A stretch of 64,000 bases of DNA from the NCBI GenBank assembly GCA_021521415.1, contig JAIQDT010000061.1, positions 3,472,001-3,536,000 on the forward strand. The letters are read 5' to 3'. Source of the stretch: Bidens hawaiensis. Taxonomy: Eukaryota > Streptophyta > Magnoliopsida > Asterales > Asteraceae. The translations under genes were made by a program, and so were the position numbers. Positions 11,979 through 20,923 of this stretch are shown in pieces. The notes beneath the pieces were generated by a model. The model made no database searches. It saw only the letters and a list, made by a program, of their open reading frames with translations, and was not told where the DNA came from. Each line of letters starts with the position of its first letter. The stretch's first letter is position 1.

Positions 11979-12372
11979 AAAAACACAAATGCAATTGTCT
12001 ACAAACTTTAAATCAGTACCACATTATCTTAAATGTTCTTCAAAACAACTTCCAAACCATTTAGAAGCTTCAAAATGTAGTCTCCTCGGGCTTCAACATC
12101 AACCTTTGCTCCGTTGCCCATGAAGAGACTTATATCTCCTTTCTTGAAATTATCACTTCCTTTGAACTCCTACAACAAATTGCAAATATGAGTTCCACAT
12201 CCGGTATCCAATACCCATGTGTTAGAAGAAATAATATTAAGATCAACATGAATCATGAAAGTTGTACCTGAGGTTTGCCCCGCATCCTTCTTTGCTTTCA
12301 ACTCTTTGAGATAGGTTGGACAATTCCTCATCCAATGTCCTATCTCACCACAACCAAAACACGGATCCTCCG
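11979..12372 (-). pseudogene. Copia Gag zinc knuckle and protease fragment
   Basis: On the minus strand from 12372 leftward a CCHC knuckle CFGCGEIGHWMRNC is followed about 30 residues later by the aspartic protease box WVLDTGCGTHIC (DTG at about 12200-12208). Frame breaks separate this from the integrase frame. The N-terminal Gag and 5' LTR are missing because G1 begins at 12373. Confidence 0.85.
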
Positions 12373-12547
12373 TGTAACGCCCGTTAATTTTCGGTTCAAG
12401 GATTCGAAGCTTGTAAAGTATGTATATTTCTCAGGATTTAACCGACATTTCTCGGAAACCTTCTCGTCATCCCGGTACGTTAAAACATTTAACTTTTAAA
12501 CCAAAATGTTAATTCTTTAAAATTTGAGGGGCTAGATGTGAAAAATG

Positions 12548-12560
12548 TTTATAACATAAA
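12548..12560 (+). promoter_or_regulatory. Candidate TATA region of G1
   Basis: TTTATAACATAAA lies about 175 bases into the LTR and is followed by AACACTAATCC, the counterpart of the CCCTAA box seen after the TATA-like run of related LTRs. The transcript start is therefore expected near 12570-12600. Confidence 0.4.
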
Positions 12561-12954
12561 AAACACTAATCCTCCCCTCTCCTATTCCGATCGGCAGCAA
12601 GAAGCCCCCCCCCCCCCCTGCGATATTCTTCTTTCCAGCCAAGGTTTGAGCATAAAATATCAATTGAAGGTTAGTTCTACGATTCCCAGGTAATTTACAC
12701 CTTAATTTTTTTTTTTAGCAATGCAATTGTGAATTTAATATTACATGTAAATTGGATTACATCGAAACAGAAGGCAAGCGGGCAACAAGCTGCGCCGCTA
12801 CTCCTTTTTGAATCGCAAAACCCAATCTTTAAATTGATCTTTATATCACGCGTATTGATCATTAAATTGCTTGTTGTAGGCTTACCGAGTGGCTGTCAAT
12901 TCTAACCTCTTCGGGATGATTTTGGTTGAGGCTTTTGCACCAAAATCCTCCAAG

Positions 12955-13581
12955 GTACGTCTAGTATATCATACTTAAAAATCATGTTCATTGGTGTTCG
13001 TTAGATTGGTCAACTAGTTGTAGTTTGAATGTTAGTGTTCGGTTGACTAGAATTGTAGTTTGGTGCGTTTAACGCGAGAGTTGAAGTGATTAACGACCAA
13101 TTCAGCTCAGGGGGAATTTGGTTTGATGTACGGGCTGTTGAAAAATCATTTTTATAAGTTATGGGGCTAAATTGGTTGTCGGTTACTCAAACGGGTCGGT
13201 ACAACGCGCAATTGCGTTTATTGAATAGTTGGTGCGTTGTACTTGCGAGTTACCGACCCATTTGACTCATGTAGCGTCGTGTGGATTTGCTGGCTGTGAA
13301 TTTATCATATTGGGTCCACACGGGGCTGATTTGGATGTTAATGGCCTAAACGACTCATAAACGCGCGTGTTAGTGTCACCTAGTGCTTCCGAGGGTAAAT
13401 TGGGAATTCTTTATTCCCGTGAGTATCTAAGGGTTGTTTTGGTGAATGTAAGGCCCCGGGGGCTGTTGTGATTGAGTTTGATGAAATCGAGGCTTTAGGT
13501 AACTCGATCCATGTTAGAACGTCTCGTAGGATAAACGGGTCATCTCGATGTCAATAGTAATAATTGTATGTAAACCTACAG
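12955..13581 (+). other. Predicted leader intron 1 of G1 (627 nt)
   Basis: Donor CCAAG|GTACGTC and acceptor CCTACAG|GAG. The matching interval in the LTR at 60631-63732 is 626 nt (62671 to 62046, donor CTAG|GTATGT, acceptor GACAG|GTG). In the G2 LTR it is 623 nt (38304 to 37682, donor changed to GC). In the solo LTR at 7625 it is 1157 nt, of which about 510 is a tandem duplication. No transcript evidence. Confidence 0.5.
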
Positions 13582-13645
13582 GAGTTTGAGTTGTAGGGCT
13601 ACGTAGGGATTCTCTAGCTCGTGGTGAATACGTGTCTTTTGTCAG

Positions 13646-13984
13646 GTGAGTTCATGATGCCCCTTTTTACTCTTTTTAAGTTTTTGGGCTAGCATGCACA
13701 CCTAAGCGATTTTGCTTGATGAATTGTTTAAATTATTTTGGATGGGCTTACTTGTTTAGGGTAGGCCTTGAGATGATATTATCGTATGTATGTATGTATA
13801 ATTGTATGGACAATATTTGGCGATGTTTAGTAGTCGTTATCGAATACGGATGTTTACGTATGCCTACTCCGTGATTGCATACGTTGGATGAGATGTTACA
13901 CGTTTGGGTGGTACGTGTGCTCGACCCTGATGTAATTACTTGGATGTTTATATATATATATAGGGATGTACTTATAAAGATGTT

Positions 13985-14022
<38 letters not shown>

Positions 14023-14185
14023 AGGATGATTATTTATTGATGATGATGGCCTAATTGATATATCCCTTTTATTTTTAAAAACCTTGGAATGACTATTATG
14101 ATTATTAATTATTGGTGTAATTTATTAAAACTTGAACTCACTCAGCTCAAGCTGACTTTGTATGCATGTTAGTGTGAGTTTCAAG
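13646..14185 (+). other. Predicted leader intron 2 of G1 (540 nt)
   Basis: Donor GTCAG|GTGAGTTC follows a 64-nt predicted exon (13582-13645). The acceptor region is TTTCAAG here and TTTCAG|GTTAGG in related LTRs. The interval contains the TA repeats and the palindromic box. Corresponding intervals are 40-515, 8429-7930, 61982-60947, 16185-15659 and 57560-57127. Confidence 0.5.
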
Positions 14186-14494
14186 TTAGGAGGAGGATGC
14201 CTTACCGCTTGGACTTGCACGAAGCTACTTGGATGGTGAAGGGCATACGTGGATGGAAGATTTAAATATTGAACTTTTCTTTTTAAAAGTTTTATCAAAT
14301 ACATTTAAATTGGTTTTGGGCATAATTCCCGGGTTTTGGGAACTTATTTTATTAGTTATGGTTTTCCGCTGAATTATACTCTGAATTGGTTGTTTTAATG
14401 GAATGAACGGTTTTCAGTTTAAGTATTATTTTTTTTTTAAGTATTATGGATGAATACCAACTGTAGGATTCCCAGGATTCGGGGTCTTACAAGT

Positions 14495-14506
14495 TGGTAT
14501 CAGAGC
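14495..14506 (+). other. Primer binding site of G1 (initiator Met-tRNA)
   Basis: TGGTATCAGAGC starts three bases after the LTR end (CTTACA|AGT). It is the usual plant primer site complementary to the 3' end of initiator Met-tRNA. Confidence 0.95.
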
Positions 14507-14599
14507 CATGGTTCGAGGGATCCGAGCATCCCCGAATGCTTGGACTCGAACTGTAAGAGAAAACTAGTATGCCCACCACGAGTAGCTGCACGCCAAGAG

Positions 14600-14829
14600 G
14601 TAACTTTAAATTATTTAGTCATTCCTTTGAATTTTAAAGTTTCCAGTATGTGATTAATTGTTTAAGTGTTAGATAGAAGGCTAATGGGGTTAGGGGCAGG
14701 GGGTGATTAGGACGGGCAGGTAAAGTAAACGACTAATTACACTTGATGAACGACATTAGCTGTTTACCCTTACCTTACATGTTCTAAATGCCACTTGTAC
14801 TTGACCGTGTTAAAATTCTGTCTTTGTTG
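14600..14829 (+). other. Predicted leader intron 3 of G1 (between primer site and gag)
   Basis: Donor AAGAG|GTAACT follows the primer-site exon. The acceptor position reads TTCTGTCTTTGTTG, with the AG lost; the homologous site in G2 (25073) reads TTCTGTCTTTGTAG|G with a good pyrimidine tract. The length is 230 nt here and 227 nt in G2. It ends 9 bases before the gag ATG. Confidence 0.45.
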
Positions 14830-14838
14830 GGATAAGTC

Positions 14839-15382
14839 ATGGTTAATACTCGAGCAGCTAAGAGAGGTGGTCCTAGTGTTCATGGCCATGGTCGTAAGAC
14901 ATGTGCCGAAGCTGAGAGTGAGATTCCTATTTCCCAGCAGGAAACCCCGATTCATGAGGAGGGGGATAACCCCACCTTAGATCCTGCTATGCGAGCGGAA
15001 ATCGCGGATGAGGTTTACCAGGTGCTTAATAGCGTCGTTCCCGAGATCGTTGCTGAGGCCGTTAGGGCCATGGAGGAGTCATTGGTCGGTAAGAGTTTGG
15101 ATAAGGGAAGGAGCAGTAAGGAGGTGTATGTTGAAGAGGAAGAGGAGGTGTAGGTGCCGAGTGGGGATGAAGATGAGGTGTGGACTATTAGTGTATCTAC
15201 CCGGGGTTGCTCGTATGGAGACTTTAAGAAGTGCGACCCTCCTTCTTTCGATGGTACTGAGGACGCTTTGGCAGCACATCAATGGGTGAGGGAGATGGAG
15301 GCCGTTCTGAGAGTTAGTAAGTGCAAGGGGGATGACATGGTGACTTATTCTACTGCCTCATTTCGTTCCGAGGCACTATGTT
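14839..15382 (+). pseudogene. gag: G1 gag, N-terminal half
   Basis: The start is the ATG at 14839 (MVNTRAAKRGG), which matches the G2 start. Gag is the capsid/nucleocapsid precursor that packages element RNA in cytoplasmic particles. A TAG at 15151-15153 interrupts after an acidic EEEEEV run; the same frame then goes on through VSTRGCSYGDFKKCDPPSFDG and HQWVREMEAVLRVSKCKGDD, the start of the retrotransposon-gag domain. The frame is broken at codon ALC by the solo LTR inserted at 15383 and resumes at 18439. Confidence 0.88.
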
Positions 15383-18300
15383 TGTCACACCCTGACTCGC
15401 ACAATGCGGAAGCGTAAAACGGAAATGTAACAGACACCTCTGGTATCAACACATTGTTTATAAAGAAACATTACAAACTAATTTACAATATATTACATTT
15501 CTTTGTTCTATCATTGTTTTACCGTCTAGGTGATACAAACAAAACTAGTTTGTTAACTATACATTCTTACTACTATCGCCCTTTCTTCTATTCACATAGC
15601 ATCAACCACACACCTCAGGCAAGTAACAGATCACCAAATCATTCTGATTTAGGTACACCTGAAAAGCAGTTTAAAACGGGTCAACTACTAGAGTTGGTGA
15701 GTTTCACGAGTTTCAAGAAAACAGTAAAGAGTATTCACAAGTCAACACTTGTAATCATGAAATAAGTATGTATGTATGTAAATGATGTATGTGATGTAAT
15801 TATGCTAAGCTACAGTGAAGCCTTGACTGTATGTGCTGCATGCATCCATTTCCCACGCTCCATCAACCACTGTGGCCCATTTCCACCCACAACATGCCCA
15901 GGTAGCTATGTCTAACACTACATAGCCTGTTTGTATAAATATGGTCATGTGCAAACGGCGCTATGTGACACGGCAACCAGGCCGATTCCGTTTGGGTTTG
16001 TCAAACCAATAGTACTATTCACAAGCCACCGGCTCGAAGTTAATCACTGTGATCGTGGGGACTTTCGTGTGTTAGCACTTAGATAATTCGCATCAGTACA
16101 TGTTTCAGGTATGTATATGTAATCAAACATGCTTTTCACCCCAAAAGTTCGTAAAACAGTTTAAAAGTGGGGTCATGAAACTCACGGTTTATTAGATAAT
16201 CAATACTGTATCAGCTCGTGGTGTGTTCGGTCTGCTATCAGTAGTTCCTATAATCAATATTATAATAATATTAATATTTTAATATTATTATAATCTCAAT
16301 ACTAAACTGGGCTGTATAGCTAATCTGGGTGTAGCTGGAACGCCCAGAAAGTGGCAATAGGCTTAGGTTGTGATGTTGTTCAATGTCTAATACTTAAAAC
16401 TGAACTTGGCTCAGATTCCCGTTTTCCCAGCTGGGCCAAGTTGTTCGTTTACACCTTCAGAAAACAGTTATGGGAAAATAAGCTTGGGTAAATGTATTGG
16501 TTAACAAAATGATTACGTTGTAAAGAAAGATCACATACCGGGGTCCCGGATTAGCCACGGGGCCCGTTTCCGTTTATAGAGTTTGAATTGAGAAGAAACG
16601 CGCACAATCCACCCGGATTGTCCAGGTTTCTCATAGAAAAGTTCATTTTTACTTAATTAGCCCAAAAATATGATTTTTGATCACTCTTGGTGTTTTGATA
16701 TTCCCGCAGATTCACTAGTCGCGAACTTGCCGGTTTTTATAAAAACTGAATTTGTTTAATATTCAGATTAGCATAATTAATTAACTGTTAATCATTAAAT
16801 TATGAAAATTTAACCACTTATCAATTCAAATATGTAGAATTTTTATAAAAATATTTCTGGAATTTATTTACTGATTTATTAATTTATAAAAATTCATTTT
16901 ATCAGCTATATTTCGCCTGAAAATCGTCCGTTTACCCCAAACAATTTCCAAAAATTCCACAAAAATTCCTGAATACTCAAATCATGTCCCAAAACAACCT
17001 GTATCAATTCCAGAATGTAAAAAGCTGGTGCAATATTCTTTTCGGCCCAAATTCGGCTGTAAAAACTCACACAAACGCAAATAAACAAAACACCTTTAAA
17101 CATCTCCAAATGATCCCAAAATTCATATGTGATCAAAATACATAAAATCTGAGTTCCCAGAAAAATTTCATAATTTTTGAAGTATTTTAGCTATTTTTCC
17201 CAAATAAAAGTCCCAATTCGGTAATAAATTCTCCAAATATTCTCGGATGCTCAAAAAATTACCAAATTTGAACAGGGACTCATTGACATGGTCCCTGATG
17301 TCCCTGAAAAATTTCAAGTCCTAAAAATATGCACATCACAACCTTAACCTAAATAGCCCGTAAGCGAGTGTTTCGGCATTACCTTAGCGGGTTTGGCTCG
17401 TTTTCGACTTTTTAATCAAGTTTTCAGGTTCTTGTGCTTCTAATAAAGCTTGGTACAAGTCCTATATCACAAACCAAGCAATATTTCATCAACATAACAG
17501 CCCTTAAGTTAGGGTTTCGGCTAGTGTACAAAAACGAACTTTTGAACCGTAAAAACGTCGTTTCAACCCTTTAATCCGTGTTTATGGCAAAAAAAAAACT
17601 ATCAAATCAGGTTCCTTACCATGTGTATGATCAAAACACGTTTATGGACCATTTTTAGGATTTTTACACGGTTAGGAATGATTTTTAGTAACCAAGACAT
17701 GTTTTTATGGTATTAAACAAGTTCAAAAGCTACTTATTTATGCCCTTTACCTTAGGGTTTCTTGAGTTTTTGAGCTGGAGAAGAAGTTTATTTCCAGAAT
17801 TTTCAAGAAATAATGTTGAAAATATCTTGTATCTAGTTTAAATGTGAAAGAATAAAAAGGGGGGGCTGCTGCTGCAATCGGACCATCATGGGCCCACTTT
17901 GGGCCCATTTTGGCCCAAGTTTCTGATTTCTCAAGCCCAAATATGAAAAGCCCGGTCCAAATTTAGTTCGGGTTCGGTTTTTGGCGCGAAAAATTTATCG
18001 GGTGCGTTAAACAGCGCGAAAACGAGTGTTTTTCGGCTAGTTTTGTGTAAAATTATAAAAGCATACTATATGTTTGTAAAAATCAAAACTATTTTCACGG
18101 ATCACTTAAAACATTTCAAATAAGTGTTTGGTAAGTCTTTTTCGGCTTAACGGATGATACAATGCTTGGTTTGTAACTATCTTTTGCGTTTAAATCTATA
18201 ACGGGTAGTTAAACGAGCATGTTTTCGTTTAACTTGTTCGCTATCAAACTAAGACCATATTTCGAATATCTTAGCTTGCATAGATCGTATATCACTTATA

Positions 18301-18433
18301 GATGGCCCCCCGAGATATCTGGGTCATAACTCAACCCATTCGGTTAATCATTCGTTCGTTACGCAATAAGCCGTTAAACGCTTATTCGGTTTGTGAATAC
18401 CAAGGTGTATCCGGTTTTGTCACGAATGTCACA
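15383..18433 (-). mobile_element. Solo gypsy LTR (G3 family) inside G1 gag, TSD ATGTT
   Basis: A 3051-bp LTR from TGTCACACCC to ...ATGTCACA, flanked by ATGTT at 15378-15382 and 18434-18438. Removing it and one ATGTT restores the gag reading frame across the site. It is homologous along its length to the two LTRs of G3 (26374-29874, 34490-37553), whose orientation defines sense as minus. It has no internal region. Splice-like sites in sense are GTGAGTTTC (16185) and CTTTTCAG|GTG (15659). Confidence 0.95.
16259..16294. repeat. Perfect 16-bp-arm hairpin in the G3-family LTR
   Basis: Arms ATTATAATAATATTAA (16259-16274) and TTAATATTATTATAAT (16279-16294) are perfect inverted repeats around a TATT loop. 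The same hairpin is unchanged in the LTR copies near 27253-27288 and 35369-35404, although flanking bases differ. Confidence 0.95.
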
Positions 18434-19208
18434 ATGTTGGTGGGATAATCTGGCGCAGGCCATGGGTGATCGTTCGATTAGGAGGATAACGTGGGATGAG
18501 TTGAAGAAATTGGTTTTTGATCAGTTTTGTCCTCCACATGAATTGGATAAGATTTAACAGGAATTCTTGACCTTGGAGGCGCGTAGTATGACGCATCGGG
18601 AGTATACCACGAAGTTTAATAACATGGCTCGATTATGTCCCGATCTAGTTACTCCTGAGGCTAAGAGGATTAAGAAGTATGTGAAAGGTCTTCTGGTGGA
18701 TGTTCGTAGGGGTGTGGTGACCACCGACATGAGCTCGTTTCACTCGGTGGTTACCCTAGCGGGCACATTGTATGATAAGAGGGAGAAGTTACCGCCGGCC
18801 GAGCCTAGGAAGACATGGAACTCAAATTCGTTTGGTAAGCGGGCCGGGGGAAGCAATTTTAATTCGTCCGAGAAGAGAGTAAAGACTGAGCCTTCAGAAT
18901 TTAAGAGGGATGCGGTGGTTGGAAATTGCAAGAAGTGCGGGAGACCGCATAAGGGGGAATATAAGAGTGGGTCTGGTTCTTGTTTCCGATGTGATAAGGT
19001 TGGACACCCCCATTTCGAGTGTCCGACGTTGACTTGTTTCCGCTTTAAGGGTGCCGGTCACTTAGCATCGAACTGTTCTACTAGCAAGGCGGGGGGTCCG
19101 ATCAGGGGACTTCCTCGAGGGGGAAAATGGATGAGAAGCCGAAGGCCAGAGCGAGGGCCTTTAACATCTCCAAGAGGGAGGCGAAGGATGATGCGGATGT
19201 CGTTTCAG
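18434..19208 (+). pseudogene. gag: G1 gag, C-terminal half with zinc knuckles
   Basis: It continues gag after the solo LTR (WWDNLAQAMGDRSIRRITWD), with one TAA at about 18556-18558. The retrotransposon-gag domain runs through LTLEARSMTHREYTTKF and KRIKKYVKGL. Then come three knuckles: CKKCGRPHKGEY (last Cys lost), CFRCDKVGHPHFEC (complete CX2CX4HX4C) and CFRFKGAGHLASNC (second Cys replaced by Phe). A frameshift after RGLPRGGK moves the ending into another frame. Gag ends at the predicted intron (19209). Unspliced, the original frame continues about 25 residues and stops at 19283-19285. Confidence 0.88.
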
Positions 19209-19312
19209 GTACTTTTCCTTATTTATCTTTATATTCTACCGCTATGATTTTTCATTCTTTCGGAATCGTATGTATGATCGTGTAGCTAAGCAGTAGTGTA
19301 ATATTATCCCAT
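19209..19312 (+). other. Predicted intron 4 of G1, at the gag-protease border (104 nt)
   Basis: Donor TTTCAG|GTACTTTTCC. At the acceptor place the sequence is CCAT|GTACC, whereas G2 has CCAG|GTACC, so the AG appears mutated in this copy. The flanks form a direct repeat (GTACTTTT/GTACCTTTT). Without the insert the frame runs from VVSG into the DSGA protease box just as the uninterrupted G3 frame does. An in-frame TAG lies at 19283-19285. Confidence 0.6.
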
Positions 19313-20187
19313 GTACCTTTTTACTTGATGAATTACAGGCATCGGTCTTCTTTGATTCGGGTGCCAGTAGAAGTTTTGTGTCTACCGCTTTCTATTCCTC
19401 GTTGAATAAATCACCCGAGCGCGTAACCGATGTGTTTGAGCTTGAGGTCACCGTAGGAAAGTCCGTTTCCGTTTCTAGGACTATTCAAGGTTGTTCCATC
19501 GAGTTGTCGGGATATAGATTTCCGGTGCGGTTGTACTTGATGCCGCTTGGCTGTTTTGATGTGGTGCTTGGGATGGATTGGCTCGCAAGTGTTGATGCTC
19601 ATTTCATTTATGGTCAGAAACTTGTACGTCTAAGGGCCCCGGATGGGACCCAAATTACGGTCTTCGGTGATTGGAATGGTGCAACGCCACATATCATATC
19701 TATGCTTAAGGCAGGAAAACTCATGCAGCGGGCGTGCGGGGCGTATCTGGCGTATGCTATAAACGTGAAAACCGAGGTGGAAACCGTCGATGATGTTCCT
19801 ATTGTTCGGGATTTCCCAGATGTATTTCCAGATGATTTGTCAGATGTGCCACCGGATCGCGAGGTCGAGTTCCAGATAGACCTTGTGCCGGGTGCAAAAC
19901 CCGTTGTTCGAGCCCCTTACCGTCTAGCACCGAATGAAATGAAGGAACTTATGTCTCAATTGGAAGACTTGCTCGACAAGGGCTTCATTCAACCGAGCAT
20001 CTCACCTTGGGGTGCCCCGGTCCTGTTTGTTAAGAAAAAAGACGGTAGCATGCGGATGTGCATTGACTACCGTGAATTGAATAAACTCACTGTTAAAAAT
20101 CGGTACCCCCTCCCAAGGATCGATGACTTATTTGATCAACTCCAAGGAGCTAGATGGTTCTCGATGATTGACCTTAGGTCCTGGTAA
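19313..20187 (+). pseudogene. pol: G1 protease and truncated reverse transcriptase
   Basis: The aspartic protease box is [12 protein letters not shown] (about 19352-19387), followed by the family block [18 protein letters not shown] linker leads into [104 protein letters not shown]. The first catalytic Asp of RT is kept. After that the gene is destroyed: the part with the YxDD box is gone and a rearranged patch follows (20180-20460). Protease would cut the polyprotein; RT would copy element RNA. Confidence 0.9.
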
Positions 20188-20460
20188 GAGGCATCAGAAT
20201 AAACCACTAGATCATCAGTGCCATCAGGTAAAGCTAGAATCGGGGCTAGATGGCACTGATGATCTAATGCAGCGAGGCCGAGTCATTACGTATGCCTCAC
20301 GGCAGTTAAAGCCTCATCAGTGTCATCGCGTATTCCTCACTGAAGTTAAAGCCTCATCAAAACACAGTGCCATCAGAATAAACCACTAGATCATCAGTGC
20401 CAACTGAAAATTCTCATCAGTTGATAATTCGCCTCATGAGGCTTTAACTGCCGTGTTCTG
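20180..20460. other. Shuffled patch of RT/RNase H pieces in both orientations
   Basis: About 280 bases made of short pieces, several present twice and some inverted. The GCATCAGAATAAACCACTAG piece (20194 and again about 20371) is the reverse complement of the RNase H start coding [12 protein letters not shown] forward piece codes GTDDL then [16 protein letters not shown]. Another inverted piece (about 20429-20455, GCCTCATGAGGCTTTAACTG) repeats the forward segment at 20496-20520. The pattern fits repair with repeated template switching. Confidence 0.8.
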
Positions 20461-20923
20461 ATGCAGCGAGGCCGAGTCATCGCGTATGCCTCACGGCAGT
20501 TAAAGCCTTATGAGGCGAATTATCCTACTCACGATTTGGAACTGGTGGCGGTTGTGTTTGCGCTTAAGTTGTGGAGGCATTATCTGTACGGTGTCCCTTG
20601 TGTTATGTATAACGATCATAAGAGCTTAAAGTATTTCTTCGAACAAAAGGAACTGAATATGCGGCAGCGTCAATGGTTGGAGTTGATTAAGGATTATGAT
20701 CTGGAGATTATGTACCATCCCAGTAAGGCTAACGAGGTAGCCGACGCGTTGAGCCGGAAGGAAAGACCGAAACCTATTCGTGTCGAATCTTATCAGCTCA
20801 TTCTTAAACCCGATATTTTGAAACAGATAGCCAACGTTCAGAATGAAGCTTTACAGGTGGAATGGATTATGTCAGAGCGTATTTGGGGTCAGGAGAAATT
20901 ATTGAATGATGTCGGTGACGGGG
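20461..20923 (+). pseudogene. pol: G1 RNase H and integrase linker, cut at 20923
   Basis: It has the gypsy RNase H blocks [60 protein letters not shown] and [20 protein letters not shown]. Glu of DLELVAV, Asp of NDHKSL and Asp of VADAL are kept, but the first Asp (the CDAS/YSDA box) lies in the shuffled patch. The linker to integrase ([12 protein letters not shown]) ends abruptly where an LTR-like start TGTAACATCC begins at 20924. The integrase and 3' LTR of G1 are not in the window. Confidence 0.88.

Larger units (their letters stand above)
12373..14491 (+). mobile_element. 5' LTR of gypsy element G1
   Basis: A 2119-bp LTR from TGTAACGCCCG to GGGGTCTTACA, followed by a primer site for initiator Met-tRNA. 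The 3' LTR and right end of G1 are absent, so no target duplication can be matched; the left flank is CTCCG. It holds a TATA-like run (12548-12560), a poly-C stretch (12606-12620) and TA microsatellites (13949-14021). Splice-like sites in order are AAG|GTACGT (12955), CCTACAG|GA (13581), GTCAG|GTGAGTT (13646) and TTTCAAG (14185). The palindromic box CTCAGCTCAAGCTGA lies near 14140. Confidence 0.92.

Noticed and set aside
15454..15765. 103-residue frame (also at 34511-34873)
   Set aside because: It lies in the end of G3-family LTRs on the antisense strand; similarity between copies is LTR homology, not protein conservation.
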